Origin: an uncultured Maribacter sp.
Lineage (GTDB): Bacteria; Bacteroidota; Bacteroidia; Flavobacteriales; Flavobacteriaceae
Direction: 5' to 3'
Assembly (NCBI RefSeq): GCF_947500405.1
Contig: NZ_CANMRY010000003.1
Span: forward strand, 62,001 to 126,000
DNA length: 64,000 nucleotides
Below, piece by piece: positions 27,622 through 36,426 of the stretch. Below the pieces are notes generated by a model that was not told where the DNA came from, did not search any database, and worked only from the letters and a program-made list of their open reading frames with translations. Position 1 is the first letter of the stretch. Each line of letters opens with the position of its first letter. The translations under genes were made by a program, and so were the position numbers.

Positions 27622-28176
27622 ATGGCTCCGCATCAACTAAATCCAAATATCTGGGTAGATAAATACGCAGATTATCTTTTTAATTACGCAGTTACTAGGG
27701 TTAGTGATGCAGAAATTGCAAAAGATTTAGTACAAGAAACTTTTTTTGCAGGATTAAAATCTGCTAAAAATTATAAAGGAGATGCCGCGGAGCGTACTTG
27801 GTTAATAGCTATCCTTAAAAGAAAAGTAATAGACCATTACCGAAAAATAAATTCTAAAAAAGGGAAAGCAGAAGTTCGTATGAACTATAGTTCTAATAGT
27901 GATTCTGAAGGAGATTGGCTAGAAGAACAAGTAGCAGACCCTTTTAGTACTATGAATAACAATGTACTAGAGAACGAAGAATTGGGTGAAGCCATACAAC
28001 TATGCATTTCTAAATTACCAAAAAAACAATCTAAAGTTTTTGTCATGAAAACAATTCAGGGTATAGATACAGAAGATATTTGTAATGAACTAAAAATTAA
28101 TCCGTCTAACTTGTGGGTTATGATTCATAGAGCAAGAACTGCTCTCATGGATTGTTTAAATAAAAATTGGTTTTAA
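27622..28176 (+). CDS. ECF-type sigma-70 family RNA polymerase sigma factor
   Basis: This 184-residue sigma factor starts at ATG 27622 (MAPHQLNPNIW), chosen because an earlier TTG lies in the promoter box. Region 2 covers about 10-75 (DYLFNYAVTRVSDAEIAKDLVQETF, interrupted; AERTWLIAILKRKVIDHYRK). Region 4 covers about 130-180 (LPKKQSKVFVMKTIQGI and a helix-turn-helix ending WVMIHRARTALMDCL). It should direct polymerase to a small regulon under control of the anti-sigma encoded two bases downstream. The inducing signal is not evident, although the zinc anti-sigma suggests thiol or metal stress. Confidence 0.9.
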   Translation: MAPHQLNPNIWVDKYADYLFNYAVTRVSDAEIAKDLVQETFFAGLKSAKNYKGDAAERTWLIAILKRKVIDHYRKINSKKGKAEVRMNYSSNSDSEGDWLEEQVADPFSTMNNNVLENEELGEAIQLCISKLPKKQSKVFVMKTIQGIDTEDICNELKINPSNLWVMIHRARTALMDCLNKNWF

Positions 28177-28178
28177 GT

Positions 28179-28406
28179 ATGATTTCTTGTGATAAAGCAG
28201 CAGTAATTTGTAACAAAGCTCAGTATGATGAGGCTTCTTTAATGGAGAAAATAAAATTAAAATTCCATCTTTTTATGTGTAAGGCTTGTTCTAAACACAG
28301 TAAAAAAAATGCAGAATTAACGTCGCTTTGTAATAAAGCTAACCTTCATATTTTGTCTGATAATGACAAAATAGCTATGAAAAATAAATTAGAGGGGAAA
28401 AAATAA
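28179..28406 (+). CDS. Short soluble zinc anti-sigma factor (ZAS type)
   Basis: This 75-residue protein starts at ATG 28179, two bases after the sigma stop. It carries the ZAS signature HxxxCxxC at His30, Cys34 and Cys37 (HLFMCKAC), with Cys4 and Cys11 as candidate fourth ligands. There is no transmembrane segment, so it would be a cytoplasmic anti-sigma of the RsrA/ChrR N-terminal type, sensitive to oxidation or zinc loss. Its 3' end overlaps the convergent UbiA-like gene by 18 bases. Function is inferred from the motif and the pairing with the sigma gene. Confidence 0.75.
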   Translation: MISCDKAAVICNKAQYDEASLMEKIKLKFHLFMCKACSKHSKKNAELTSLCNKANLHILSDNDKIAMKNKLEGKK

Positions 28407-29207
28407 AAGTAATATATACCAAAATATTGGAATGCTTTCTACCCAAAAAGAAGCAAAATATTTATTCTGATTTCTTTTAGTTACATACATTAAAATTCCC
28501 AACGTTAAAAACAAAATACCTTTTGCTAAAACATCTATTGTTGTAATAATGTCTTTTAAATAAATTAATAAAAAGAAAATTAGTACCCAAAAAGCACCTA
28601 TTATTTTACTTTTTGTAACTCCGTATCGTTGCGGTAATGTTTTAAGTTCTGGAGAATCATATTTTAAATCTCGTATTTCAAAAGGAATAAGAAGAATTAA
28701 AACTAAAATAAAACGCTGTAATGTTTCTACCCAAATATCCCAAGTCAATGGTAAATTTATATTCAAAACAGGAACAATAACTGTTATTCCTGCCCAAACC
28801 ATGGCTACAGATATAATTTTAAAGCCACCAAAATCTCTAAACTTTTTTATATGTGGTAAAACAGGAATAGCATACAAACCTGTTAAAGTAATTAAAACTA
28901 ATAAGCCTAAAATAGTTTTAGACTGCAAATAAAAGATATTATATATACCAATAGCTAAAGCTATAAAGCTAAAAAACTGAATGTTTTTGTGGTATTTATT
29001 TGCAACTAAAATGTATTTCTTAGCCTCTACCCCATATTTTATAAAATTATATCCACAAATAGTACTAAAAAAAACAAAAGACAGTAAATGATTATCAATT
29101 TTTATAGAAAATAATAAGCCTGTCACTAAAAGTAAAGAAACTACAGCTATAGCAACATGAATACTAGCATCTAAGTAAAAATTAAAAAGAGTTTTTATTA
29201 CCTTCAT
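28389..29207 (-). CDS. UbiA-superfamily-like membrane protein
   Basis: This 272-residue polytopic membrane protein has about eight or nine hydrophobic segments. The loop IRDLKYDSPELKTLPQRYG matches the second Asp-rich motif of UbiA prenyltransferases (DxxxD, then KTLPxRxG). At the place of the first motif (normally NDxxDxxxD) the sequence reads CGYNFIKYGVEAKK and lacks the aspartates. The fold assignment is therefore good, but prenyltransfer activity is doubtful. It converges on the anti-sigma gene and is divergent from gcvP with a 140-base gap. Confidence 0.65.
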   Translation of the reverse strand: MKVIKTLFNFYLDASIHVAIAVVSLLLVTGLLFSIKIDNHLLSFVFFSTICGYNFIKYGVEAKKYILVANKYHKNIQFFSFIALAIGIYNIFYLQSKTILGLLVLITLTGLYAIPVLPHIKKFRDFGGFKIISVAMVWAGITVIVPVLNINLPLTWDIWVETLQRFILVLILLIPFEIRDLKYDSPELKTLPQRYGVTKSKIIGAFWVLIFFLLIYLKDIITTIDVLAKGILFLTLGILMYVTKRNQNKYFASFWVESIPIFWYILLLFFPL

Positions 29208-29347
29208 TTAACAAAAATAGCTAAACTGTTTATAACCTTAGTTTTTGGTTAAAAACTTTAGTATTCTTCCTTTACCTAGTCCTAAAATCCCATAAATAAT
29301 TTCCTTATTTTGCAAAACTATTTAAAGTAAAAAAACTAATTCGGAAT

Positions 29348-32197
29348 ATGCGAACAGACTTATTTGCATCTCGCCATATTGGCATAAAAAAAGAAGATTA
29401 CAAACACATGCTACAAAGCATAAGTGTTACTAATCTAGAACAACTTATTTACGAAACAATACCAGATGATATTCGCCTTAAGCAAGACTTACAATTGTCT
29501 CCTGCAATGAGCGAACACGAGTTTCTTAATCATTTAGAAGCGCTATCTAATAAAAATAAGGTGTTTAAGTCATACATTGGCTTAGGATATCATGAATCTC
29601 TTACCCCCTCTGTAATTAAGCGTAATATACTAGAAAACCCAGGATGGTACACTGCATATACGCCATACCAAGCAGAAATAGCGCAAGGTAGATTAGAGGC
29701 CTTATTAAATTTCCAAACAGTAGTTTGCGATTTAACTGCTATGGAAATTGCGAATGCTTCTCTTTTAGATGAAAGTACTGCAGCAACAGAAGCTATGACT
29801 ATGCTTTTTGATGTTCGTAGCAGAGCTCAAAAAAAAGCTAACATCTTAAAGTTTTTTGTTTCTGAGGAAGTACTACCGCAAACGCTATCATTGTTACAAA
29901 CGCGTTCTACACCATTAGGAATAGAATTAGTTATTGGTAATCATGAAGAGTTTACCTTTACTAATGATTTCTTTGGAATGTTATTACAATATCCAGGAAA
30001 AAATGGTCAAGTACATAACTTTGATTCTTTTGTTTCTAAGGCTAATGAAAAGGATATAAAAGTTGCAGTTGCTGCAGACATTTTAAGTTTAACCTTATTA
30101 AAACCGCCAGGAGAATTTGGTGTAGATGTTGTTGTTGGTACAACACAGCGTTTTGGTATTCCCTTAGGTTATGGTGGTCCACATGCTGCTTTTTTTGCCA
30201 CAAAGGAGGCTTACAAACGTAATATTCCAGGAAGAATAATTGGTATTACTAAAGATACTGATGGCAAACAAGCCCTTAGAATGGCGCTACAAACTAGAGA
30301 GCAACATATTAAAAGAGATAAGGCTACCTCTAACATATGTACAGCTCAGGTATTATTAGCTGTTATGGCAGGGATGTATGCTGTGTATCATGGCCCAGAA
30401 GGCCTAAAATATATTGCTAACAAAATACACGCAGCAGCAGTTACCCTTGCTACAAATTTAGAGAAATTAGGTTATAAACAATTAAATACCAGCTTCTTTG
30501 ACACTATTACTATTAAAGCTGAGTCTGCTATAATAAAGCCATTAGCAGAGCAAAAAGAAATTAATTTTTATTATGTTGATGCAAATACAATTTCTATCTC
30601 TTTAAACGAAAGCGTTTCTATTGCTGATGTAGATACTATTGTAACTATTTTTTCGGAAGCAAAAGAAAATAAAACTATCCAGATAACTTCTTTTATAGAT
30701 AAAAAAGAAATTGCACAAGAACTACAACGATCTTCAGCATTTTTAGAGAATCCTGTTTTTAACTCCTATCACTCCGAAACAGAGTTAATGCGTTATATTA
30801 AAAAACTAGAGCGTAAAGATTTAGCATTAAACCACTCTATGATTTCTCTTGGTTCTTGTACTATGAAGTTAAATGCGGCAACGCAAATGCTACCATTAAG
30901 CTCTAACCAATGGGGTAACATACACCCTTTTGCTCCAATAGAACAAGCAGAAGGTTACCAAATTGTATTAAGAGAACTAGAAAACGACCTTTCTATCATT
31001 ACTGGTTTTGCAGCTACATCTTTACAACCTAACTCTGGTGCGCAAGGAGAATATGCAGGACTTATGGCTATTAGAGCCTACCATGAATCTAATGGAGATA
31101 CGAATAGGAATATATGTATTATTCCAGCTTCAGCGCACGGTACCAACCCTGCATCTGCAGTAATGGCAGGTATGAAAGTAATAGTCTCTAAAACAGATGA
31201 AAGAGGAAATATTGATGTTTCAGATTTAGAAGAAAAAGTAAAACTACATTCCGAAAATTTATCGGCATTAATGGTGACTTACCCATCTACGCATGGGGTT
31301 TTTGAATCTTCTATTAAACAAATTACAAAACTTATCCATGATCATGGTGGACAAGTTTATATGGATGGAGCAAATATGAATGCGCAAGTTGGTCTTACTA
31401 ACCCAGCAACCATCGGCGCAGATGTTTGCCACTTAAATCTTCATAAGACTTTTGCAATTCCGCATGGCGGTGGCGGTCCTGGTGTAGGGCCAATATGTGT
31501 TGCAGAACAATTAGCTCCATTTTTACCATCTAACCCAGTAATAAAAACAGGAGGATCTAAAGCAATTTCTGCTATTTCTGCTGCTCCATGGGGTAGTTCA
31601 TTAGTATGCTTAATATCTTACAGCTACATTAAAATGTTAGGCGAAAAAGGATTAAAACAGTCTACAATAACTGCAATACTTAATGCTAACTACATAAAAA
31701 ATAGATTAAGTAGTGGTTATGATGTTTTATATACTGGAGAAAAAGGAAGAGCGGCTCATGAAATGATTATAGACTGTAGACCATTTAAACAAAATGGCAT
31801 TGAAGTAACCGATATTGCTAAAAGATTAATGGATTACGGTTTTCATGCTCCTACGGTTTCTTTTCCTGTGGCAGGAACATTGATGATAGAACCCACGGAA
31901 AGTGAAAGCTTACCAGAATTAGACCGCTTCTGTGATGCAATGCTATCTATAAGACAAGAAATAGAAGAGGCATATTCTGAGAATAAGGATAACGTTCTAA
32001 AAAATGCGCCGCATACTTTAGAAATGATAACTAACGATAGTTGGAATTTTGAATATAGTAGACAAAAAGCTGCTTTCCCTTTAGACTTTGTAAAGGAAAA
32101 TAAATTTTGGCCATCGGTTAGAAGAGTGGATGATGCTTATGGCGATCGTAATTTAATATGTAGCTGTATTCCTATTGAAGCGTACGCAGAAGTATAA
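29348..32197 (+). CDS. gcvP: Glycine dehydrogenase (decarboxylating), P protein
   Basis: This is the PLP-dependent P protein of the glycine cleavage system, 949 residues, the fused single-chain form. The N-terminal half has YTPYQAEIAQGRLE; the C-terminal half has the PLP lysine at about residue 700 in HLNLHKTFAIPHGGGGPG. It decarboxylates glycine and passes the aminomethyl group to lipoyl-GcvH. The other gcv genes are not in the window. A clear terminator follows, so it is monocistronic. Confidence 0.97.
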   Translation: MRTDLFASRHIGIKKEDYKHMLQSISVTNLEQLIYETIPDDIRLKQDLQLSPAMSEHEFLNHLEALSNKNKVFKSYIGLGYHESLTPSVIKRNILENPGWYTAYTPYQAEIAQGRLEALLNFQTVVCDLTAMEIANASLLDESTAATEAMTMLFDVRSRAQKKANILKFFVSEEVLPQTLSLLQTRSTPLGIELVIGNHEEFTFTNDFFGMLLQYPGKNGQVHNFDSFVSKANEKDIKVAVAADILSLTLLKPPGEFGVDVVVGTTQRFGIPLGYGGPHAAFFATKEAYKRNIPGRIIGITKDTDGKQALRMALQTREQHIKRDKATSNICTAQVLLAVMAGMYAVYHGPEGLKYIANKIHAAAVTLATNLEKLGYKQLNTSFFDTITIKAESAIIKPLAEQKEINFYYVDANTISISLNESVSIADVDTIVTIFSEAKENKTIQITSFIDKKEIAQELQRSSAFLENPVFNSYHSETELMRYIKKLERKDLALNHSMISLGSCTMKLNAATQMLPLSSNQWGNIHPFAPIEQAEGYQIVLRELENDLSIITGFAATSLQPNSGAQGEYAGLMAIRAYHESNGDTNRNICIIPASAHGTNPASAVMAGMKVIVSKTDERGNIDVSDLEEKVKLHSENLSALMVTYPSTHGVFESSIKQITKLIHDHGGQVYMDGANMNAQVGLTNPATIGADVCHLNLHKTFAIPHGGGGPGVGPICVAEQLAPFLPSNPVIKTGGSKAISAISAAPWGSSLVCLISYSYIKMLGEKGLKQSTITAILNANYIKNRLSSGYDVLYTGEKGRAAHEMIIDCRPFKQNGIEVTDIAKRLMDYGFHAPTVSFPVAGTLMIEPTESESLPELDRFCDAMLSIRQEIEEAYSENKDNVLKNAPHTLEMITNDSWNFEYSRQKAAFPLDFVKENKFWPSVRRVDDAYGDRNLICSCIPIEAYAEV

Positions 32198-32219
32198 AAA
32201 ACTGTCAAAAGCCCTATAC

Positions 32220-32261
32220 AACAAGCCCTTTTGTTAATTCAAAAGGGCTTGTTATTTTTTT
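32220..32261 (+). terminator. Terminator after gcvP
   Basis: The stem AACAAGCCCTTTT / AAAAGGGCTTGTT has an 8-base loop and is followed by ATTTTTTT. Confidence 0.9.
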
Positions 32262-32290
32262 AAATATTTAAAATATGATTACTGGCTATC

Positions 32291-32324
32291 GTATTTTTTA
32301 TTATGCACGCATAATAAAAAATAC
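32291..32324. repeat. 34-bp dyad upstream of the KAS III gene
   Basis: Perfect 16-base arms (GTATTTTTTATTATGC and its reverse complement) are separated by AC. The dyad lies 42 bases before the KAS III start and 30 bases after the gcvP terminator. It lacks the GC-rich stem and T-tract of a terminator, so an operator or 5'-UTR structure is more likely. Confidence 0.6.
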
Positions 32325-32366
32325 ACTTTTAACTATATTGTATGCTTTGCTATAAAAGTCAAGAAT

Positions 32367-33428
32367 ATGCCTATAGGAATTACTGGAACCGGAAGTTATT
32401 TACCAACACAAATAACAAAAAATGAAGATTTTGAATCTCATGAATTTTTAAACTCAGACGGCACCATAATAAAAGCCCCAAATCCTATAATAATAAAAAA
32501 GTTTAAAGCAATTACTGGAATTAGCGAAAGAAGGTATGCTAATAAAGAGCATAACACATCAGACTTAGCATTTTTCGCCTCAGAAAAAGCTATCAAAAAT
32601 GCTGGAGTTGATAAAGAAACTTTAGATTATATCATTGTTGCTCATAATTTTGGAGATGTTACTTACGGTAATATACAAGGAGACACACTACCAAGTTTAG
32701 CAACCCGTGTAAAACATAAGTTGGGAATAAAAAATCCTAGATGTGTGGCTTATGATATTCTTTTTGGATGTCCAGGATGGGTACAAGCTATGATACAAGC
32801 ACATGCCTTTATTAAAAGTGGAATTGCAACTAAATGCTTAGTAATTGGTGCCGAAACATTATCTAGAATTGTAGATAAATATGATCGTGATTCTATGATT
32901 TATTCGGATGGTGCTGGCGCAACAATTGTAGAAAATAGCCCCAATGCAGGAGAGATTCTTTTTCATGACTCCGCCACTTATGCAAATGGCGAAGCAAATT
33001 ACCTTTTCTTTGGTAAAACGTACAATACCAAAATAGAAGATGATACTCTTTATATTAAAATGTTTGGTAGAAAAATATATGAATTTGCTTTAACTAATGT
33101 TCCTGTAGCTATGAAACATTGTTTAGATAACGCAAATATTCCTATCAAAGATTTAAAGAAAATATTTATCCATCAAGCCAATGAAAAAATGGATGAAGCA
33201 ATAGTAGAACGCTTTTATAAACTTTATGACATAGATGAAGTTCCAAAAGGAATAATGCCAATGATTATTGAAGAATTTGGTAATAGTTCTGTAGCAACCA
33301 TACCTACATTATATGATTTGGTTAATAAAAATAAAATTGAGAATCAAAATATAAATAAAGGAGATGTAGTTATTTTTGCTAGTGTTGGTGCTGGAATGAA
33401 TATTAATGCTATAGTATATAGAGTTTAA
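32367..33428 (+). CDS. 3-oxoacyl-ACP synthase III (FabH-like) family protein
   Basis: This 353-residue thiolase-fold condensing enzyme has the KAS III triad: Cys135 (LFGCPGW), His269 (FIHQANEK) and Asn306 (FGNSSVATIP). It begins GITGTGSYLPTQ. FabH starts fatty acid synthesis from acetyl-CoA and malonyl-ACP. This longer divergent form may instead make a specialised acyl chain. The row with a methyltransferase and a glycosyltransferase on the same strand hints at lipid or envelope modification, but no acyl carrier protein is adjacent. The 34-bp dyad upstream may regulate it. Confidence 0.85.
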   Translation: MPIGITGTGSYLPTQITKNEDFESHEFLNSDGTIIKAPNPIIIKKFKAITGISERRYANKEHNTSDLAFFASEKAIKNAGVDKETLDYIIVAHNFGDVTYGNIQGDTLPSLATRVKHKLGIKNPRCVAYDILFGCPGWVQAMIQAHAFIKSGIATKCLVIGAETLSRIVDKYDRDSMIYSDGAGATIVENSPNAGEILFHDSATYANGEANYLFFGKTYNTKIEDDTLYIKMFGRKIYEFALTNVPVAMKHCLDNANIPIKDLKKIFIHQANEKMDEAIVERFYKLYDIDEVPKGIMPMIIEEFGNSSVATIPTLYDLVNKNKIENQNINKGDVVIFASVGAGMNINAIVYRV

Positions 33429-33493
33429 AAAAACACCTAGTAAAGTATACACTAATTTTTTTACCTTCGTAACCATATCAAAAATGATAGTAG

Positions 33494-34024
33494 ATGTACG
33501 AAAAGACTTTTCCTAGTAAAAGATTTAAACACACCTTAACATTCTTAGAAAAACATATTTCCACTAACCAGTCTATTTTAGATTTAGGGGTTCCTAATCC
33601 TTTTTCTAAAATTATGAAAGAAAATGGGTATTCTGTAGAAAACACTAAAGGAGAAGATATAGATATTGATTTCTCTAGCCTTACAACCTCTAATGCAGAA
33701 GTAGTAACTGCTTTTGAAATTTTTGAACACTTACTAAATCCGCTTACTATCTTAAAAGAAATTAAAGCAGATAAATTAGTGGCAAGTATACCAATGCGTT
33801 TATGGTTTTCCCCTGCTTACCAAAGTAAAACAGACCCTTGGGACAGACATTACCATGAGTTTGAAGATTGGCAATTTGATTGGCTTTTAGAAAAAGCGGG
33901 TTGGCAAATAAAAGATAGCGCAAAATGGACCAACCCTGTTAAAAAAATTGGAATTAGGCCTCTTTTACGTTATTTTACTCCTAGATACTACATTGTATAT
34001 GCAGAAAAAATAAAACAAATTTAA
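33494..34024 (+). CDS. Class I SAM-dependent methyltransferase-like protein
   Basis: This 176-residue protein has a short Rossmann-like start (SILDLGVPNPFSKIM) in place of a canonical GxGxG, an acidic pair after strand 2 (GEDIDIDF), and FEIFEHLLNP, typical of methyltransferase domain families. The later part has WDRHYHEFEDWQFDWLLEKAGW, common in glycolipid- or glycan-related methyltransferases. The substrate is unknown. It starts 65 bases after the KAS III gene and ends 11 bases before the glycosyltransferase gene. Confidence 0.7.
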   Translation: MYEKTFPSKRFKHTLTFLEKHISTNQSILDLGVPNPFSKIMKENGYSVENTKGEDIDIDFSSLTTSNAEVVTAFEIFEHLLNPLTILKEIKADKLVASIPMRLWFSPAYQSKTDPWDRHYHEFEDWQFDWLLEKAGWQIKDSAKWTNPVKKIGIRPLLRYFTPRYYIVYAEKIKQI

Positions 34025-34035
34025 AAGTCTGCATT

Positions 34036-34887
34036 ATGGATTATTATATAGTAATACCCGCTCATAATGAAGAACAGTATATTTCTTATACGTTAGATTC
34101 TATTTTAAAACAATCTCTACGCCCAAAAAAAGTAATCCTTGTAAATGACAACTCTACTGACAAGACAGAAGAAATTATCGAAATTTATATTTCTAAACAC
34201 AATTTTATTACAAAGCTAAATACCACTTCTTCTAAAGAGCACATGCCTGGTAGTAAAGTTATAAATGCTTTTAATAAAGGACTAGAGTTACTAGATAACT
34301 CTTATGATTTTATTGTTAAGTTAGATGCTGATATTATTCTCCCAGAAAATTATTTTGAAACTATAGCCCATATATTTAAAACCAATCCTAAAGTTGGTAT
34401 TGCTGGAGGATTTGCATATGAAGAAACTAAAGATGGCGAATGGCTTTTAAATCACCCCATGAATAAAGACCATGTACGTGGCGCTTTTAAAGCATACTCT
34501 AAAACTTGTTTTAAAGCCATTAAAGGGCTTAAAAATGCCATGGGTTGGGATACGGTAGATGAGTTATTAGCACAATACCATGGCTTTGAAATATATACTA
34601 AAGATCAACTACAGGTTAAACATTTAAGACCTACTGGTGGTGCTTACAACAAAAAAGCAAAGTTACTGCAAGGAAAAGCCATGCACGCATTACGCTATGG
34701 TTTTTGGATCACTATAATTGCTTCATTAAAAATGGCCTTAAAACAGAAAAAAAGCGCTACTTTTTTTCATAATCTTGAGGGATATAGAAATGCTAAAAAA
34801 GAAAAAGTCCCTTTTTTAGTTTCTAAAGAAGAAGGAGACTTCATAAGAAAACTTAGATGGAAAAAAATTAAACAAAAATTATTCTAA
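34036..34887 (+). CDS. Family 2 glycosyltransferase
   Basis: This 283-residue GT-A enzyme begins YYIVIPAHNEEQYI, with NDNSTDKT and the metal-binding DAD in VKLDADIILP near residue 98. An acidic segment GWDTVDELL in the middle could hold the catalytic base. The C-terminus is basic and has one weak hydrophobic stretch, so it may be membrane-associated. It probably transfers a sugar to a lipid or envelope glycan, together with the preceding methyltransferase. It is followed by a bidirectional terminator. Confidence 0.85.
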   Translation: MDYYIVIPAHNEEQYISYTLDSILKQSLRPKKVILVNDNSTDKTEEIIEIYISKHNFITKLNTTSSKEHMPGSKVINAFNKGLELLDNSYDFIVKLDADIILPENYFETIAHIFKTNPKVGIAGGFAYEETKDGEWLLNHPMNKDHVRGAFKAYSKTCFKAIKGLKNAMGWDTVDELLAQYHGFEIYTKDQLQVKHLRPTGGAYNKKAKLLQGKAMHALRYGFWITIIASLKMALKQKKSATFFHNLEGYRNAKKEKVPFLVSKEEGDFIRKLRWKKIKQKLF

Positions 34888-34900
34888 ATTGTAGTATAAA

Positions 34901-34930
34901 AAAAACCATCCTAATGTAGGATGGTTTTTT
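34901..34930. terminator. Bidirectional terminator between GT2 and ompH genes
   Basis: The stem AAAAACCATCCTA / TAGGATGGTTTTT has an ATG loop, with an A-run before and T-run after. It separates two convergent transcripts. Confidence 0.9.
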
Positions 34931-34952
34931 AATAAATTATAGAGTAATGTTT

Positions 34953-35462
34953 TTAGAAACCTAATTCCTTTTTAACATCTACTAAAAGATCTTTTCCTTT
35001 GGCAACGATTAAACCACCACCAGCTTGCGCATCTATTACATAGTCGTAACCTTGCGCAGCAGCTACTTTTTCTATTGCAGCTTTAGCTTTTTCAGAAATT
35101 GGAGCAAATAACTCTGCTTGTTTTTTCTGGAATTCTTGTTGTGCAGCCTGTTGTGCTTCACCAATACTTTTCTCGTATCCTTGTAACTCTACAGCTCTTT
35201 TATCATTTTCTTCTTTAGATTTAGAAGCAGCTTCGTTTTGATACTGCGTAAACTTATTACGCAACTCTGTCATGGAAGCTTGTATATCTGCATTATAAGT
35301 TTCTTGCAACTTTTTAAGTTCTGCCTCTGCAGTTTTCATTTCTGGCATTTGAGATAACAATTGTGTTACATCTATATGCGCTACTTTACTTTGTGCGTTT
35401 ACAAAACTTGTTGCTGCTATAAATAATACTAATGCTACAGCTATTTTCTTTACTTGTTTCAT
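34953..35462 (-). CDS. OmpH/Skp family periplasmic chaperone (short paralogue)
   Basis: This 169-residue protein starts at ATG 35462 (MKQVKKIAVALV); a TTG three codons earlier is unlikely because the signal peptide fits the ATG. Cleavage is near FVNAQ. The mature part has the Skp pattern: KVAHIDVTQLL, a long Gln/Lys/Glu coiled coil at about 45-125, then PISEKAKAAIEKVAAAQGYDYVID. Skp holds unfolded outer membrane proteins for BamA. It is the last gene of the bamA locus, 56 bases from a longer OmpH paralogue. Confidence 0.9.
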   Translation of the reverse strand: MKQVKKIAVALVLFIAATSFVNAQSKVAHIDVTQLLSQMPEMKTAEAELKKLQETYNADIQASMTELRNKFTQYQNEAASKSKEENDKRAVELQGYEKSIGEAQQAAQQEFQKKQAELFAPISEKAKAAIEKVAAAQGYDYVIDAQAGGGLIVAKGKDLLVDVKKELGF

Positions 35463-35518
35463 GATTTTCAATTTCTATTTGAGTGTTAATTAATGGTACT
35501 AAATTTTTGTTATTAAAA

Positions 35519-36334
35519 TTAGTTTTCTTCTTCTGTGTTACGTTCTTCTTGTTTTGCTTTTTTCTTAGCTTCTCTTTCTTCTAATAATTTTTTTCTTCTT
35601 TCTTCGTATGCTTTTTTACGTTCTTCACGCAATTTAAGTTGCTCTGCTCTTTTTTCATCTGCAGACTTTGCTCTTGCTTCACTTGCTTGCTCAGCTTTTG
35701 CTTGTCTTTCCTTTAGCTCATCGCTAATTTCTTTTTCTAATTCTTCTTTACTATCAAAATCATCCGCTAGTCTTCTAGCTACTTTCTTTTTAGGTTTGCT
35801 AATTTTTCTTGTTCTTGCAATACCTCTTAAAACTAAATCGCTAATATCGTGTCTTTTTTGAGAATACAACATTACAACATCCGCAGATTTATCAAAAATA
35901 AAATCGTACTTTTTATTTGTTCCTATAGTCTGTACCTCATTAAAAACTTGATCTTGTATAGGCTGTATAAGCTGTCTTTTTTGTAAAACTAAATCTCCTT
36001 GAGGACCAAAACGATCTTGTTGGTACTCTATCATTTCTTTTTCTAGTATTTGTATTTCCTCTTCTCTTTCTGCAATAAGCTCCTCAGTTAGCAATACTTT
36101 TTCTGCCATAAGGTCTTTTTTCATTTGCTCTACAACACTACGCTTTTGTTCTATTTGTACTTTCCATTTTTGCACTTTAGTTTCTAATTGCGATGTAGCG
36201 TCTCTATACTCTTCTACATTTTCTAAAATGTATTCCATATCTACATAAGCAATTCTAACACCTCTTTGTGCTGTTACACAAATAGAAAACAAACCTGCAA
36301 CTAATACTAAAAAAACTTTTATTTTTAATTTCAT
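35519..36334 (-). CDS. OmpH/Skp family protein with long charged C-terminal tail
   Basis: This 271-residue OmpH-like chaperone has a signal peptide (ends CVTAQ, residue 22). The Skp core spans about 25-165 (VRIAYVDMEYIL, IQDQVFNEVQTIGTNKKYDFIFDKS split by strands). A tail of about 100 residues, almost all Lys, Arg, Glu and Ala, is predicted to be a long single helix. Standard Skp lacks the tail. The gene lies downstream of bamA and may assist barrel insertion. A TATTTTTG box upstream suggests it also has its own promoter. Confidence 0.88.
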   Translation of the reverse strand: MKLKIKVFLVLVAGLFSICVTAQRGVRIAYVDMEYILENVEEYRDATSQLETKVQKWKVQIEQKRSVVEQMKKDLMAEKVLLTEELIAEREEEIQILEKEMIEYQQDRFGPQGDLVLQKRQLIQPIQDQVFNEVQTIGTNKKYDFIFDKSADVVMLYSQKRHDISDLVLRGIARTRKISKPKKKVARRLADDFDSKEELEKEISDELKERQAKAEQASEARAKSADEKRAEQLKLREERKKAYEERRKKLLEEREAKKKAKQEERNTEEEN

Positions 36335-36370
36335 TATTGATATCGTTTTATCTTATTGAAAATATCGTGC

Positions 36371-36378
36371 CAAAAATA
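36371..36378 (-). promoter_or_regulatory. -7 box before the ompH pair
   Basis: TATTTTTG on the minus strand, 36 bases before the long ompH start. No TTG is seen at the usual upstream distance. Confidence 0.4.
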
Positions 36379-36426
36379 CTAAAACCATAGAAATGAACGA
36401 TTTAGAATTTAGCATTATGTTTTAAA

